Source: Sceloporus undulatus (Eukaryota; Chordata; Lepidosauria; Squamata; Phrynosomatidae). From it: a DNA stretch of 64,000 nt. Under the pieces are notes generated by a model that ran no database searches, had not been told where the DNA came from, and worked only from the letters and a program-made list of their open reading frames with translations. The stretch is taken from the NCBI RefSeq assembly GCF_019175285.1, contig NC_056523.1:187395608-187459607 (forward strand), given 5' to 3'. How positions within the stretch are numbered: position 1 is the stretch's first letter; the number at the start of each line of letters is the position of its first letter. Positions 39,701 through 50,683 of this stretch are shown here, piece by piece. The position numbers and the translations under genes were made by a program.

Positions 39701-42700
39701 GCCGTTCTCTGAAGCTGAGAGAGTGTGACTTACCCAATACCACCCAGTGGGTTTACATGGTCAATCAGGGATTCAAACCCTGCTCTCCAGAATCAATCCA
39801 ATGTGCAAACTATTGCACCACACTGGCTCACTACATATATTACAGAGTTTCTTTATTCTGTCACCTAGTGGGACTTCAGTTCACTTCCCGGCAAAACCAA
39901 AAAGAGGATGGTGACAGAATACATATGTTGTATTCTTTCACCATCCTCTTTTTTATTTTGCTGGGTATAGTGAGAGGTGAGCTGGAGATTCTTCTTTTTG
40001 ACAATTAAGGACTATCAGATCCTATAACCTATATTTCAGAGGACGGCAGTGGCAAACCACCTCTAAGGATTCCTCGCCTACGAAAACCCTAAGAAAATCA
40101 TGGGCTCCCCATAAGACAAGAAGCGATTTGGAGGCACATACACAGCAGGCAACCCGGAATGCTCTCTTCTGCAGGACTGTTAGAGGCACAGGACAGGAAC
40201 CCTGTCTTCTTTAGCAGTCCCGCTAAATAAAGGAGGCAACCCAAATGTCTGTCTAGGCCTAAATCATCCCTTCCAGTTCCAGGCCTTATTCCTGGAAGGT
40301 TTTGTAAGTTTTTTTCCCCTGGATGCCAAAGTTCAGTCCAAGGTTACTAGGAAAGTTTCCTTTTAGTTTTCCTGCCAAGGCTACTGTGAATTCTCAGCAG
40401 CATGAAAGGACAAGCTGTTAAGTGGGTGCTTGGCACATGATCGTATTGCCATGTTTTTGCTCCTTGTTAAACTATTAAAGGCACAGGGAACCAAGACAGC
40501 AAACTTCAGTCCCATTTCTCCCAAGACATGTTGCTACCTGAGTGGTGGTTTAGTGGTAAATTAATCTCTAATGGGAGTAGGTCTTTTGTAAAGTTGATGT
40601 GTCTTGCCAGTTCAAGGCCAGGACTTGTAATTTGGGGTTACAAGAGAGCCGGCGTACTGTAGTGGTTTGAGAGTTGGACTATGACTCTGAAGACCAGGGT
40701 TCAAATCCCTCCTCAGCCATGGAAACGAACTGGTTGACACTCTGAAGAAACTTGCTAAGACAACCCCATGATAGGTTTGCTTTAGGGTTGCCATAAGCTG
40801 GAAGCAACGTGAAGGCACATAACAACAACAGACAAGAAGGATAAGTGATAGCAGTGCATCAGGGCTGGGAAAATCCTTTTTCTTATAAGTTACTTTGGGG
40901 ATTACAGCTAAACCCAGAGAGCATAGGCGTCGAAGATGATGCCATAATCCTACTCATCAAAAGTCATGGGGCTTCAACCCTGTGAGCCCCTGCCTCCACT
41001 ACACCACTGTACTTAAGCTAGAACAGCACACTGTGTCTTCCCTCCCTAAAATCAAGGTGCATGTTTTCTTTTAGCATGGGGTAGAAAGACAGAGTGCAAC
41101 CCTCTAGATGTTGTTTGACTGCAATTCCTAGCATTCCTAGCCATTGACAGTGCTAGCTGGACTGAGTTTCAGTCCAACAACATCTGGAGGGGTGGACTTT
41201 GTCCCACTCTTTTTTCCCAACTAAAGGAGAAAATCCTACACGCACCTTTGCTCATCCCTGGCATGAGCAACAACAAGAGCCAACCGTTGTTGTCTTTTTA
41301 TTCTTATTTCACAATACAAATACATAGATAGCTAGATATTTGCTACCTTTCACTGGCAACAAAAGTTCAGTAATACAGGTTGAATCTCCAAAACTCTTTG
41401 GACCAGAGGTGTTTTGGATTTCAGATTTTTGCATATTTGCCAAGGATAATGAGAAAGATATCTTGGAGATGGGACCTAATTCTAAACACAAAATTAATTG
41501 ATGCTTCACATACATTTTACACACATAGCCTGAAGGGATAGTAGGTCCACCACTGTTGTTGTTTTTTTACTTGAGAGAATGCCTCTCTGGGAATCTCTAG
41601 GTTCCCCAGAACAACCTTATGGTCAATATCAGCCAGGAGTTGGTCACAGAATTGTGCTGGAGGATCTGCAAATGCCTAAAGAAGTGTTTTCTTTACGAAT
41701 CTCTTGATCTTGCAGCGTGACTCTAGTCAACTTCCAACTAAGTCACGATGGAGGACCTAGAGATCGCTAGAGAGAACATATCAGTTAAATCCACAAATAA
41801 TCAAATCCATAAAAGTCCAACCTGCAAATATGGAGGCCCAACTGTAATTTTATATATGATATTTTAAAAATAATTTTGTACAAACAATGCACATTGAACC
41901 ATCAGAAAGCTGTTGCTATCTCAACCACTCGTGAAAAAAAGTTTTGTTTTTTGGAGGAGGATGGATTTTGGAATTACAGATAAAGGAGATTCAACCTGTA
42001 ATAATTTAATAGTTACTTTTTAACTCCCTTTTAAAAAAACCTTATCCTGAAGGAACTGCCTCACTCTGCTTAATAGGATCACTTGCCCTGCCCTGGACTG
42101 TGGGAAGCAGCCATTTTCAATAAGTCTAAGTGTTCAGTCTGCAATACTCTCACCACAACAACCCACTCAGAGAGAAAGCTGCACTCATGAAGGAGGCAAG
42201 GTTTCCGGGCCACAATGTGTGGTTGCCCTGTAGAGATGCATTAGCAGTGACACTGTGCTTTTTAGAAATTAATAGTACCATATTATGCCTCTTTCCTCGG
42301 AAGCAAGAGGCCATCAGTGGTGCAGCCTGGTAATTTTAGACTCTTGACTTAATGGGACTTGCAGCGGGAGGCCTCTTTTGAAAGACATTACTTCACTGAG
42401 TTCAATTGGTCATGTAGGTTCAGAGTGGTATGTTCCTGCAAAAGTAGCCATGCATAAAATTGTACTGTAAATAATGTTTCTGAAAATATGAGGCTTGTCT
42501 TGTAGAGCAAATTGGGAATAATATGGATTGTAGTCCAGCATTTATGGAAGGCGCTGGTGGGGAGAGGACACTGTTTTTGCATAATTCTCTCTACTTTTAG
42601 TTGTCCCACCACTGGATTGAGCTGGAAGCCTTGAATCATTTAGTTACTGAGTCCAATTATCTTAAATCAAGGGCAGGGAACTTGTGGTCATCTGGACGTT

Positions 42701-44933
42701 GGACAATAACTCCTATCAACCTAATGCAGATAGCTAATAGTGAGAGATGATGCAACTTCTGGAGGACCAGCATTTGGAGGGCCTGCTTCTGTTAATGTAA
42801 CCTTATTAATGGTGAGAAGCAGGACTTTACTTGTACACCTTGATCTTTATGGAAAGGTACAGTGATATGTGTCTGGCTTGGTCTACCTAAACCTTTGTTC
42901 TTCCCTTTAAGGGAGAGAGTTCTTATCTCTGCTGCTATGGTGTCATAAGTGCTTCCTTTGGCTGCTTTTAGACTTGAAAAAATAATAATGCTATTTTGTG
43001 ATACATTTTCATAGGAACAGTCCACAAAGAATGTAAGGATGCTAAGCATGTCCTTTTTCCTGGATACTCTCCCAATGGAAAGGCTGCACCAAAATCTATG
43101 CACCCATTTGCCCTAAACATGACAGCCATGATGACCTTAGAAAAGGCAATGGTATCTCCAAATTTCTGTAAGGTTCTGCCCCCACCCCCAAATTAAACTT
43201 ATAGGCAGTTCTGTTGATTTGATGTTTTTTTTAATGAAAGATGCATATCAATTAACCTCTGCGCCTGATTGTTTTTAATTTGATAAGTGTAATCCTTCCT
43301 AGAGGACTACTTAATCTTCAAATGTCATCATGTTTTGACATGAAGAAGAATAGCACCTATAGCTGTTTTTATATTTCTAATTACAGTCAAATAGAACTAT
43401 CCAGGAGTTTGCCGGGTCAGATAAAATCTTCCCAACAGATGTGGCTTTTTAACATAAAGAGCTACAAGAAGTTACTCCCACAGCCAACATGACCATTGTG
43501 ATGATGCATATCTGTCTTGCTATATCAACATGATAAGACATGCCTATGAAAATGAATTCCTGGTTTTCATCCTGCCATCTCCTTGTAGGTTTTTTTGCCC
43601 CGGACTGACATTGGTGAGTGGTGCCCTCGTCACTCTGATCTTTGTGGGCTTTGTTTGGGCAGCTGAGAACAAGGCTCCTGTACGACGCTTCCGAAGGAAT
43701 TACCCTGGCACTTGCTTCTTTGCTGTCCTTGGATTGGCATACTTCCTGGTATCTCTCTTGGAAGGCTCTGCCACCTTCTTGGTTTTCATCGCTCTGCCCA
43801 TCATGTGTGAGTACCTAAATGAGAGCAGGATTGGTGGGAATAAAAAAAGGAGTGCCAATTGGGAGAACACTGTTTCCTCCAGTTTATAGGTGGTTGCATA
43901 AATTTTCTACAAGTGGTGGTCTATTAACATTTGCATAGAACTTGAAGTTAGCAATAGGATACAGGGAGATTAAAAAAGAATGGTACAAAACTGAATAAGA
44001 ACAGCTTTACTTTTGCGCCATTCTTTTTTAATCGCCCTGTACTTCTGAGTTAAGTAGAACATGGTCTTGCATGTGGAAACTGTTCTGACATGGAAACCTG
44101 AATTTTCCCTTTAAAAAAAGCATGTGATTCAGATAAATCTGTGATTCAATCCTCATGTGATTCAGATAAATCTGAAAATGCAGAATTTACCTGCAAAATG
44201 TGCTCATGAGAAGCAATGTCAGTGTACGCCTATTGGTATTGTCAGGTTGTCTTGCTTGTTATTTGTCATCTGAGATGTTTTGGCTTCCACAATCACATCT
44301 TGCACAGAGATCTAGGCTGGCAGAAGACAAACCCTCCTGCAGCAACAACGTTTTACATGTGTAGTTTCAAGCATCAAAACAAGTTCCATTATTGGGACTT
44401 GATGGAAGGTATAACCCAAAACAGTTTGTGGGTGGCTGGTTGCTTATATCCGTAACACAGATTTATAAACTCTCCAGGAAAATATATGCAGGCAACTTTC
44501 TAGAAAAAGAAGTGGGTGGAGATGGATTTTACCAGGTTGCTGGAGTTACTCAAGGAAAGCCAGAGGGATAATAGAGGCAAATTCTATCCCTGTGTTTCTT
44601 TTCTGGAGAAGTGACCTGATCTCTCCTAGGGGAAATGCCTGTGGTGGCTTGGTTTTTCCATGCCTTGTTATGAGAACATAAATTCTTCTGTGGGAAGAGA
44701 AATTGCTGGGGCAGAGGGATATAATAGCCTTCTATCGCCAAGGCTGTCTGTAAACCTCAGTTTCTCTTTCTGCCCCTCCCTCTTCCACTGCAGTGATCCT
44801 CATCCATGCCTCTCTGCGTCTTCGCAACCTCAAAAACAAGATAGAGAACAAAATCGAAAGCATCGGACTCAAGCGCACACCTATGGGGCTGCTCCTGGAA
44901 GCACTAGGGCAGGAGCAAGAAGCTGGATCTTAG
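36715..44933 (+). CDS. PRAF2: PRAF2 (PRA1 family protein 2, JM4), 3 exons, 178 aa
   Basis: Exons: 36715-36893, 43589-43806, 44794-44933 (TAG). GT-AG and in phase; human PRAF2 is also 178 aa. The N-terminus [19 protein letters not shown] and C-terminus [20 protein letters not shown] plus [19 protein letters not shown] match human PRAF2 almost exactly. The middle holds two hydrophobic hairpins (about 46-84 and 101-140), the four-segment PRA1 domain. Family members are ER/Golgi membrane proteins that bind Rab or transporter cargo; PRAF2 retains or modulates receptors and transporters in the ER. The hydrophobic core is much more diverged from human than the ends. Intron 1 is 6.7 kb and packed with repeats. 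Confidence 0.96.
37089..37649. mobile_element. Array of four hAT-like MITEs
   Basis: Copies at 37089-37205, 37206-37343, 37357-37483 and 37516-37649, just after PRAF2 exon 1. Ends are CAGTGGTCCCC/GGGGACCACTG; copy 3 has CAATGTTTCCCAAACTTC/GTTTGGGAAACACTG ends and is a different subfamily. Each has inner arms of the 'ggacttcatctcccagaagc' and 'ctgggagatgaagtcc' kind around 'catgttggccaatagcctgg'. Copy 1 lacks its right end and abuts copy 2 exactly. Confidence 0.85.
37845..39011 (+). repeat. CR1 LINE, RT C-terminal half, interrupted by a Tigger MITE
   Basis: Reads [35 protein letters not shown]-like text, then after the insertion '[14 protein letters not shown]', '[19 protein letters not shown]' and '[20 protein letters not shown]', ending in the 'tctatgattctatg' CR1 terminus. 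Several in-frame stops and small indels. Same family as the copy at 4949-5566. Confidence 0.88.
38069..38329. mobile_element. Tigger/pogo-type MITE, copy 3, nested in CR1
   Basis: 261 bp with TA at 38067-38068 and 38330-38331; CR1 sequence is continuous on either side. Contains a CGCGGCTAGCGGC / GCCGCTAGCCGCG inner hairpin absent from copies 1 and 2. Confidence 0.9.
39089..39830 (-). repeat. tRNA-derived SINE interrupted by a solo LTR
   Basis: Tail half at 39089-39144 ('gccttcaagttgtttctgac', reversed), body and head at 39656-39830 ('ggggttttcttggcaagttt' to 'caaactattgcaccacactg'). The SINE is otherwise colinear with other copies. Confidence 0.85.
39145..39655 (-). mobile_element. Solo LTR of an endogenous retrovirus (fossil, 511 bp)
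   Basis: TG...CA ends and a perfect 4-bp target repeat GCAT (39141-39144 and 39656-39659). Read on the minus strand it has a TATA-like ATGTATAAGA near 39340-39331 and an AATAAA at 39256-39251. No internal genes remain, as expected after LTR-LTR recombination. The 4-bp target and layout fit a gammaretrovirus-like (class I) element. Age cannot be set from one LTR; it is younger than the host SINE copy. Confidence 0.8.
39881..39973. repeat. Hairpin with about 43-bp arms and a 7-bp loop
   Basis: 'aaagaggatggtgacagaat' pairs with 'attctttcaccatcctcttt'; outer parts 'cccggcaaaa' and 'ttttgctggg' also pair. In PRAF2 intron 1. No terminal repeat family recognised. Confidence 0.8.
40645..40830 (+). 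repeat. tRNA-derived SINE
   Basis: Head 'ggcgtactgtagtggtttga', B box GGTTCAAATCC, tail 'gaagcaacgtgaaggcacat' with CAA run. Internal deletion after the head. Confidence 0.85.
41085..41215. mobile_element. Short palindromic MITE ('atctggaggg' family)
   Basis: 'ctagatgttgtttgactgca' and 'tccaacaacatctggagggg' arms around 'cctagccattgacagtgcta'. One of the best preserved copies. Confidence 0.7.
41376..41998. mobile_element. pogo/Tigger-type element with a second element nested inside
   Basis: Ends CAGGTTGAATCTCCAAAA and (inverse) CAGGTTGAATCTCC, with TA at 41374-41375 and 41999-42000. Interior reads 'ggatttcagatttttgcata' and 'cacattgaaccatcagaaag', like MER2/Tigger-type mammalian relatives. 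From about 41534 to 41844 a related element ('gaatctctaggttccccaga' to 'tatggaggcccaactg') interrupts it. Confidence 0.7.
42001..43588. other. PRAF2 intron 1 remainder
   Basis: Contains a degraded short palindromic repeat near 42660-42785 ('tctggacgttggacaataac'). Otherwise no feature recognised. Splice acceptor of exon 2 at 43587-43588. Confidence 0.5.
43962..44039. mobile_element. 78-bp mariner-like MITE
   Basis: In PRAF2 intron 2. TA on both sides (43960-43961, 44040-44041). Thirty-base terminal inverted repeats: CAGGGAGATTAAAAAAGAAT against the inverse CAGGGCGATTAAAAAAGAAT, leaving a ~20-bp centre. Size and layout resemble mammalian MADE1. Confidence 0.85.
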
Positions 44934-46139
44934 ACAATCACCAAGGTTCTCCTTGTCCTCTGGAAAGAAAGTTACCTACTATCTTTTTCTTCTTTCCAGT
45001 GGACTGATGACTCTCTCTCATTTGCTTATGTATTCACATAACTCTGTTGAAAGTCCTGGCTATGAACTCATGCAAAAGACACTATTCTCTGGCTAGACAA
45101 CCAGTGGAATTCCCAGCTCAAAGTAGTGACTGGTGAGGCTCAATAGAGAAGTAAAAGGGGAAAAACAAGGTGGACCTTAAGGCAGTATTTCTAATTCATA
45201 ATACAGTATGTATTAATTCTTGGGACTGTTTACCTGTTTACTCTTAGAGATGTGAGATAGAGTGAAGTGTCAAGTAAGATTAATGAAAGATGGGACCATG
45301 TTTTTTCTAAATTCTGACTGTAAATATTAGCCTGTGGAACTGTCAGACACTTGATTGGAAAAAACATCAAACAACATTGTAGAGCAAAGAAATGGTAGGT
45401 ATAGTTCTAGTTCTAGTTGTTCTGAGGAAGGCTGTCTTCTAGAATAGTACTGCATAGAATTTATATACCACATTCCAGTGCTTTATACACAGCATTCATA
45501 TACTCTTTATAACAGCTTTGTTGTTTAGACTGTGTTAGCTGTCTTCATATTGTAATGAAAGGGCTGAGGCTGGCTGAGTGTCTTGACTCAGTTCAACCAA
45601 TAGTCTACAAAACCTGTAGTGTTTTTTGTTTTTTATAGAGAGACATGGAGCAAAAATTCCTGTCAGAGGAAAGTGGATATGGTGTTTGCAGAGGTGGTCT
45701 TGCATGGTAGAAAATAATTTCGGAGGACCTACCTAAATGTTCAAATTCATGATGAAGGCTAGCAATCCATCAGCCATATTGGCTTCCATTAATATGTGTG
45801 TAGACAACAGAAAACTCCAGAGTAGCCAAAGAATGTAGCAAACTGTATGTTCCATTTCTGAGGTGGAAAAGCCAGCCCAGGTAGCCCTCATTTTGTCTGT
45901 ACACTTCTTAAGGAAGCATCCCAGAATCAAAACAGGAAAAGATTGAAATATTGTCTTTCACCCCGTCAGCTCTGTATTCTTAATTGCTTTTTGCACGTTT
46001 AAATCTAGCCAGAACGGATTCACCACTCCCCTGACATGGGAAACCCTCTTGGTCCAAAACTTCAGAGAATGGACCAAGCCTAGAATAGTGCTTAGTGCTG
46101 AATAGAGTAAGATACATAGTTGAGGAATGGGATGTTAGC

Positions 46140-46270
46140 TAATATACCAGGAGTAGGGAGCCTTCAGATATTTTGGACCTCAGCTCCCAGAAGCCCCAGC
46201 CAGGATGGATAATGGTAAGGGATTGTGTGAGTTGTTCTCTAAAACACCTGGCAAACTGAAGGACGGTTCC
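46140..46270. mobile_element. Short palindromic repeat fragment
   Basis: 'ggacctcagctcccagaagc' with 'cccagccaggatggataatg' resembles the hAT-like/short MITE arms; right arm degraded. Confidence 0.45.
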
Positions 46271-46564
46271 CCACCCAACTGTGTTAGCACTTTTTTTTTC
46301 ATGAACATGCTAGAAGTTTCTAGAAGCATTACCAAGAAGCAAAATCATGAAAGGAATTCCAATATTATACTTGTCCAGTTTTTAAAAAAAATATCTTATT
46401 TATTAGTTAGTTGCTTTTTTTAAAAAAATGCTGCGGTTGATAAAGGACTTGAAAGCTTATTTCCAACTTATGCTAAAATTGTGTTAGAGAAATATGAAGC
46501 CCCTTTGTACTCCTTGGATTTTGGGATGGTGCAAACAAAACTGCAGTTGTGAAATCAAAGGCTT

Positions 46565-46990
46565 TCATGGCTGGAATCCAGTTTTTTGTGGGGTTTTCAG
46601 GCTATGTGGCTATGTTCTAGAAGAGTTTATTCTTGACATTTCAGCATCTGTGGCTGGCATCTTCAGAGAATTCTGGCATGGGAGCGAGTGGGGTGTATCT
46701 ATACCGTGTGATCCTTCGTTGAGAGCATGTGCTTTACATGTTTATCTTTGTGTTGAGCAATGGCTCACTATTGGCTTAGCACATTAACTGGGCTCCTGTG
46801 GGTAAGCCTTCCTTGTCAGGTTCTTAAATACCATCAAGGGCTTCTTTCAACCAACCTGATGCTTGATCTGCCTGCCAAAAGACACCAAAAGCTCCCTGCA
46901 GATGTCACAGAGTACAAGCAAGAGTCCATTGCTGCATGTCTCCCACACCATCAGGTCCCAGACCTGTCTAGTTGTACGGCTTCCCAGCCT
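46565..46990. repeat. Squamate dispersed repeat, possibly Penelope-like
   Basis: 'ggctttcatggctggaatcc', 'tttcaggctatgtggctatg' and 'ctgtggctggcatcttcaga' belong to an abundant reptile repeat. I cannot confirm the class; a Penelope-like origin is only a suggestion. Confidence 0.4.
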
Positions 46991-47074
46991 TCTCTAAAAT
47001 ATGGTGCACTCTAGATGGTTTGGGCCTCAGTTCCCATTAACTCAGGTGCTGTGGCTTCTGTGTGTTTGATAGCA

Positions 47075-47275
47075 GTTGTGTGGCGTCAAGTCATTTTCAA
47101 CTTATGGAAAGGCTAAAGCGAACCTATCATGGGGTTTTCTTGGCAAGATTTGCCATTGCCTTCCCCTGAGGCTGATAGCATGTGACTTGCCCAAGGTCAC
47201 CCAGTGGGCTTCATGGGGAATCAAACCCTGGTCTCCAGAGTCATAGTCCAACACTCAAACCACTGTGCCATGTTG
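47075..47275 (-). repeat. tRNA-derived SINE (reverse)
   Basis: Reversed copy from 'gcgtcaagtcattttcaact' (tail) through 'atcatggggttttcttggca' to 'cactcaaaccactgtgccat' (head). B box reads AATCAAACCCTGG. Confidence 0.87.
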
Positions 47276-47537
47276 TTTGATAGCAGGCTAGTCATGAAAA
47301 ATTCATATGGTCCTTTAGTGTTAAGGAAGCTCTTCACCTCAGAAACACTCCTGTCAGCCTGGACTCCATCCCCCTGCCAATCCTATGTACCAAGAAGTAT
47401 AAACTGGAGAGGAGAAAGAGTCTATCATTGCCAAGATGCCCTTACCCTGTAGAAAGATCCTGTGCTGTGTAAGTGTTGGAATGGCACTCCATACCTCCTC
47501 ACATTGGCAGTGCAGCCATGGATGCTGCCAGGCTAAG

Positions 47538-47775
47538 AGAGAACCAGCATGGTGTAGTGGTTTGAGTGTAATACTGTACTAGGACTCTAAAGATTGGGGT
47601 TCAATTCCTCCTTTGACCATGGAAACCCACTGGGTGACCTTGGACAAGTCACACTCTCTCAGCCTCAGAGGAAGGCAAGGGCAAATCCACCTCAACAAAT
47701 CTTGCCAAGATAGCCCCGTGATACATTTGTCTTAGAGTCATCATAAGCTGGAAATGACTTGAAGGCACACAACAA
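47538..47775 (+). repeat. tRNA-derived SINE, full length
   Basis: Head 'accagcatggtgtagtggtt', body 'acccactgggtgaccttgga', tail 'agctggaaatgacttgaagg'. Confidence 0.87.
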
Positions 47776-49754
47776 CTTGTATCTCACCAATAGCCTTAAG
47801 AAGGGACAAACTGGGATGAAGACGGGTGTTGACTGAATCCACAAACACACAAGCCCTACCTCAAAAGGGTGCCTCAAGAAATGGTGTCTGCCATTTTCCT
47901 CTGAAGCAAACATGGAAGAGGGGATGACTTGGCCTCTGAGTGACTTCTGAGGCTACTTCCCCTCATTCCAGCTTCACTTTGCAACAGAGATGGTGGCTCA
48001 GTACAACTTTCCTCCTGATGTGAAGGATCATGCCAAGAGGAGATAGAGATTTCTCCCTGCCTTCATCTAGCCTATAAATGTTTAGGGTCCCCAGTTTTAT
48101 TATCATATTTTGGAGGAAGTGTATTCAAGGGGCAAGCAATTGGATTGCTAAGACACGGGGGGGAATGTTTAGCTCTCCTAATGATGGAGCACAAGTCCTT
48201 TTAAGTCTAGCCAACATGGTCATTTCCAACAACAGGTTCCTCATTCCTAACTTATCTGGAGAGCCACAAGTTTTCCACTAAATAAACTCATTTGGAACTC
48301 CCATCTTTAAACATTATGCTATACATATTCTCTTCAAAGCATATTTACCACCCTCTTTTCTTTCTGCCAACCACCCTTTGGTTTGCAGCACATTAAAAAA
48401 AATGCATGGCACAGGCTGACCATGATGACAAAGTGATGTATGGCTGTGGGTCTTTAAACAGAACAGCTCTCCCAAGTCTGAAACAAGTTTCACTCAACTT
48501 TAGTGAGGCTGTCAAGTATTTGATTTGGGATTTTATACACTAAAAGCATGTGTTTTCTATTATTTACAGCATTCTATAACCTATCTGACAAGGTACAGCA
48601 TCTCTTTAAAAAGCTTTTCCTAAAAAGCTTTTGCATTGCTTTATATAGTGCGAAACTGCAATGTTTGAAAGTACTGACCTCTCTCACATGCTTCTCAGCC
48701 AGCAGAGTTCACTAGATGTTGCTCACAGGTTGCCACCTGCAAAAATCAATGCACTTGGTGCAATATGAAGGATTCCTCTTTGATGGCAGACTGCCACCTG
48801 GTGTTATTTTCATTAGCTGAAGAATGTGCGTATTTGAATCCCAACCCTTAGGGGGGAAATCTGAGGCACAAACACACTATTAAATACTTAAGGCTGTCAT
48901 TTTAAATATATTTATCATAATACTGGGACTTACTTTCAACTAAACCTGGCATGGATGTGGGTGTTAACATTTGGGAAAAGTCTGCCAGTTCTTGTACTCA
49001 AGATAAAACATGGTTGCTGTGGCCCTAGATACTATTTCGTTTCTGTGGAAATTTGCTATTTTATAATTCCCCTGCTCTTTTAAACAGCTTTAGAAATAGA
49101 TTTTCATGTGAAATTCCCTACATAAAACTGATGACAGAGACCTTGTCACAGATTTAGAGGTTTGGATTTCCCGAGTTCTCACAATAAAAGTGCCACTCAG
49201 ACGTAAGTATTAGACCAAGGAGAGCATGAACTGTCTTTTTAAAAAAACATTAGCTATCACATACGGCTTATTTCATCTTTTTTTGTTTTTGTTTGTACAT
49301 TTCTACATATTTGTAAAAATAAAGTCTTGTGGTCATTATCACACTACATGTATCTGTGATATAAATTTAAATGTCTCTGAAATTGCAAGTCACTTCTTTT
49401 CACACGTCTAGCAAAGGCTTGTTGGTTCACTCATTTCCTTCTAATAACAGTTGACAATCCCAAGTCCATTAGACAACTTGACCGCAGATCATCCTTTCTT
49501 TAAGCCTTGTGCCACAATAGCCTCCTGATGGCCACTGGCTAGATTCAGGAAGTGCAGGACAGGCCAATGTGACACCCAGGTCTCTCCTTCAGCTGCCACC
49601 TCCTAGCATCTTTTGCTCGGGGCAACCATCCCGTTTTGCTCAGTGGTAGGGCCAGCCTTGCCAAATAAGAATATTGTCCCAGACACAATATGTGTGTGAA
49701 GAGTATTAGTGAAATGAAGATATTACCAATGTTGTTCACTAATTACTTATCTTA

Positions 49755-49988
49755 GGGCCTGAACAGACAGGCCAAAATAAAGCTGTTTCGGGTCATTTGG
49801 GAGGTATGCTGTTTAAATGACACACACATCTTAAGAGGCCAGAAGCTGCACCAAAGCTTCACTCCAGTCCTGAGAACTGGAGCATGGCTTTGGTGTGGCT
49901 TCCAGCCTCTCAGGATGCACGCATCATTTAAACAGCATACCTTCAAAGTGACTCGAAGCAGCTTTATTTTGGCCTGTCTGTTCAGGCC
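49755..49988. mobile_element. Long fold-back MITE, copy 3
   Basis: GGGCCTGAACAGACAGGCC start and the inverse at the end, preceded by TTA and followed by TTA (about 49752-49754 and 49989-49992), which would fit the 3-bp TNA target of PIF/Harbinger elements. Same arms as the copies at 18539 and 20149. Confidence 0.85.
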
Positions 49989-50229
49989 TTTAGATAACTA
50001 ACAACTAAGGTGGTTTGCCCTCCATCCCTTAAAGGTTTATGGAAGAAATAGGAAAGGGGAAAATTGGAATAAAATTATTACTGTTATAAATATCCCTGTC
50101 TGAAGTAGAGCAAACTCGAATGGCCTTGTGTGTAATTTTAGGTGGTTGGTGGTGAAGATGCAATTGGGATCAGTAGTCAGAGTGGAGGAATTACATTTTT
50201 AATCCTACCTATCATCCACAGAGTTGAGA

Positions 50230-50585
50230 GAGGCATAGATTGGTCATCCCTCTGTTTCAGTTTATCTTCTTAACAATTCTGTGAGGTAAGTTAAGGTGAG
50301 AGTGGAATCCAGTGAAGTTCTCCCATCCACAGAAATTGCAGAAGTAGGGATTGAGGAACCCTTTTGTGACAGGTTTGGAGGATTATAATACTGTTAGAAT
50401 ATAGTCCTTTAAGAATATAGTGGTTGGGCACAGCACAAAATGCTGTTGTGTGAGCAGGTGCTGATTGTGTGATGTTAGATTCTTCCGGGCAGCTCACCCA
50501 AGTTCACCCAAAGAGCTCCAAGGCTGAATGGGAATTTGAACCGAGATCTCTCCATGCCTAGTCCAGGGCTTTAACCATTGTATCA
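50230..50585 (-). repeat. Ancient MIR/CORE-SINE-like remnant
   Basis: 'aattctgtgaggtaagttaa' and 'gggaatttgaaccgagatct', 'tccagggctttaaccattgt' match amniote MIR-type text (reverse B box GAATTTGAACC). Interrupted in the middle. Confidence 0.5.
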
Positions 50586-50677
50586 TGCTGCTTATAGCAA
50601 AAATAAAACAGCCCTTGATCATAATGGTCCTTGGTGGTTTCATGCAGGTACCACACAACACCATTATCTTTACAATC

Positions 50678-50683
50678 TTTATT
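50678..50683 (-). terminator. Candidate CCDC120 poly(A) signal
   Basis: TTTATT on the plus strand, AATAAA on the minus strand, in CTATAATAAAGATTGTAAAG. It would give a 3' UTR of about 1.5 kb below the stop at 52195. No closer minus-strand AATAAA with a convincing context was seen. Confidence 0.5.

Larger units (their letters stand above)
44934..50660. other. PRAF2 3' UTR and convergent intergenic region
   Basis: PRAF2 and CCDC120 end tail to tail here. AATAAA occurs at 48281-48286 and 49319-49324 (the latter in 'tttgtaaaaataaagtcttg', followed by a GT-rich stretch). If used, the PRAF2 3' UTR would exceed 4 kb. Repeats inside are listed separately; 44934-46140 and 48300-49740 show none. Confidence 0.45.
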
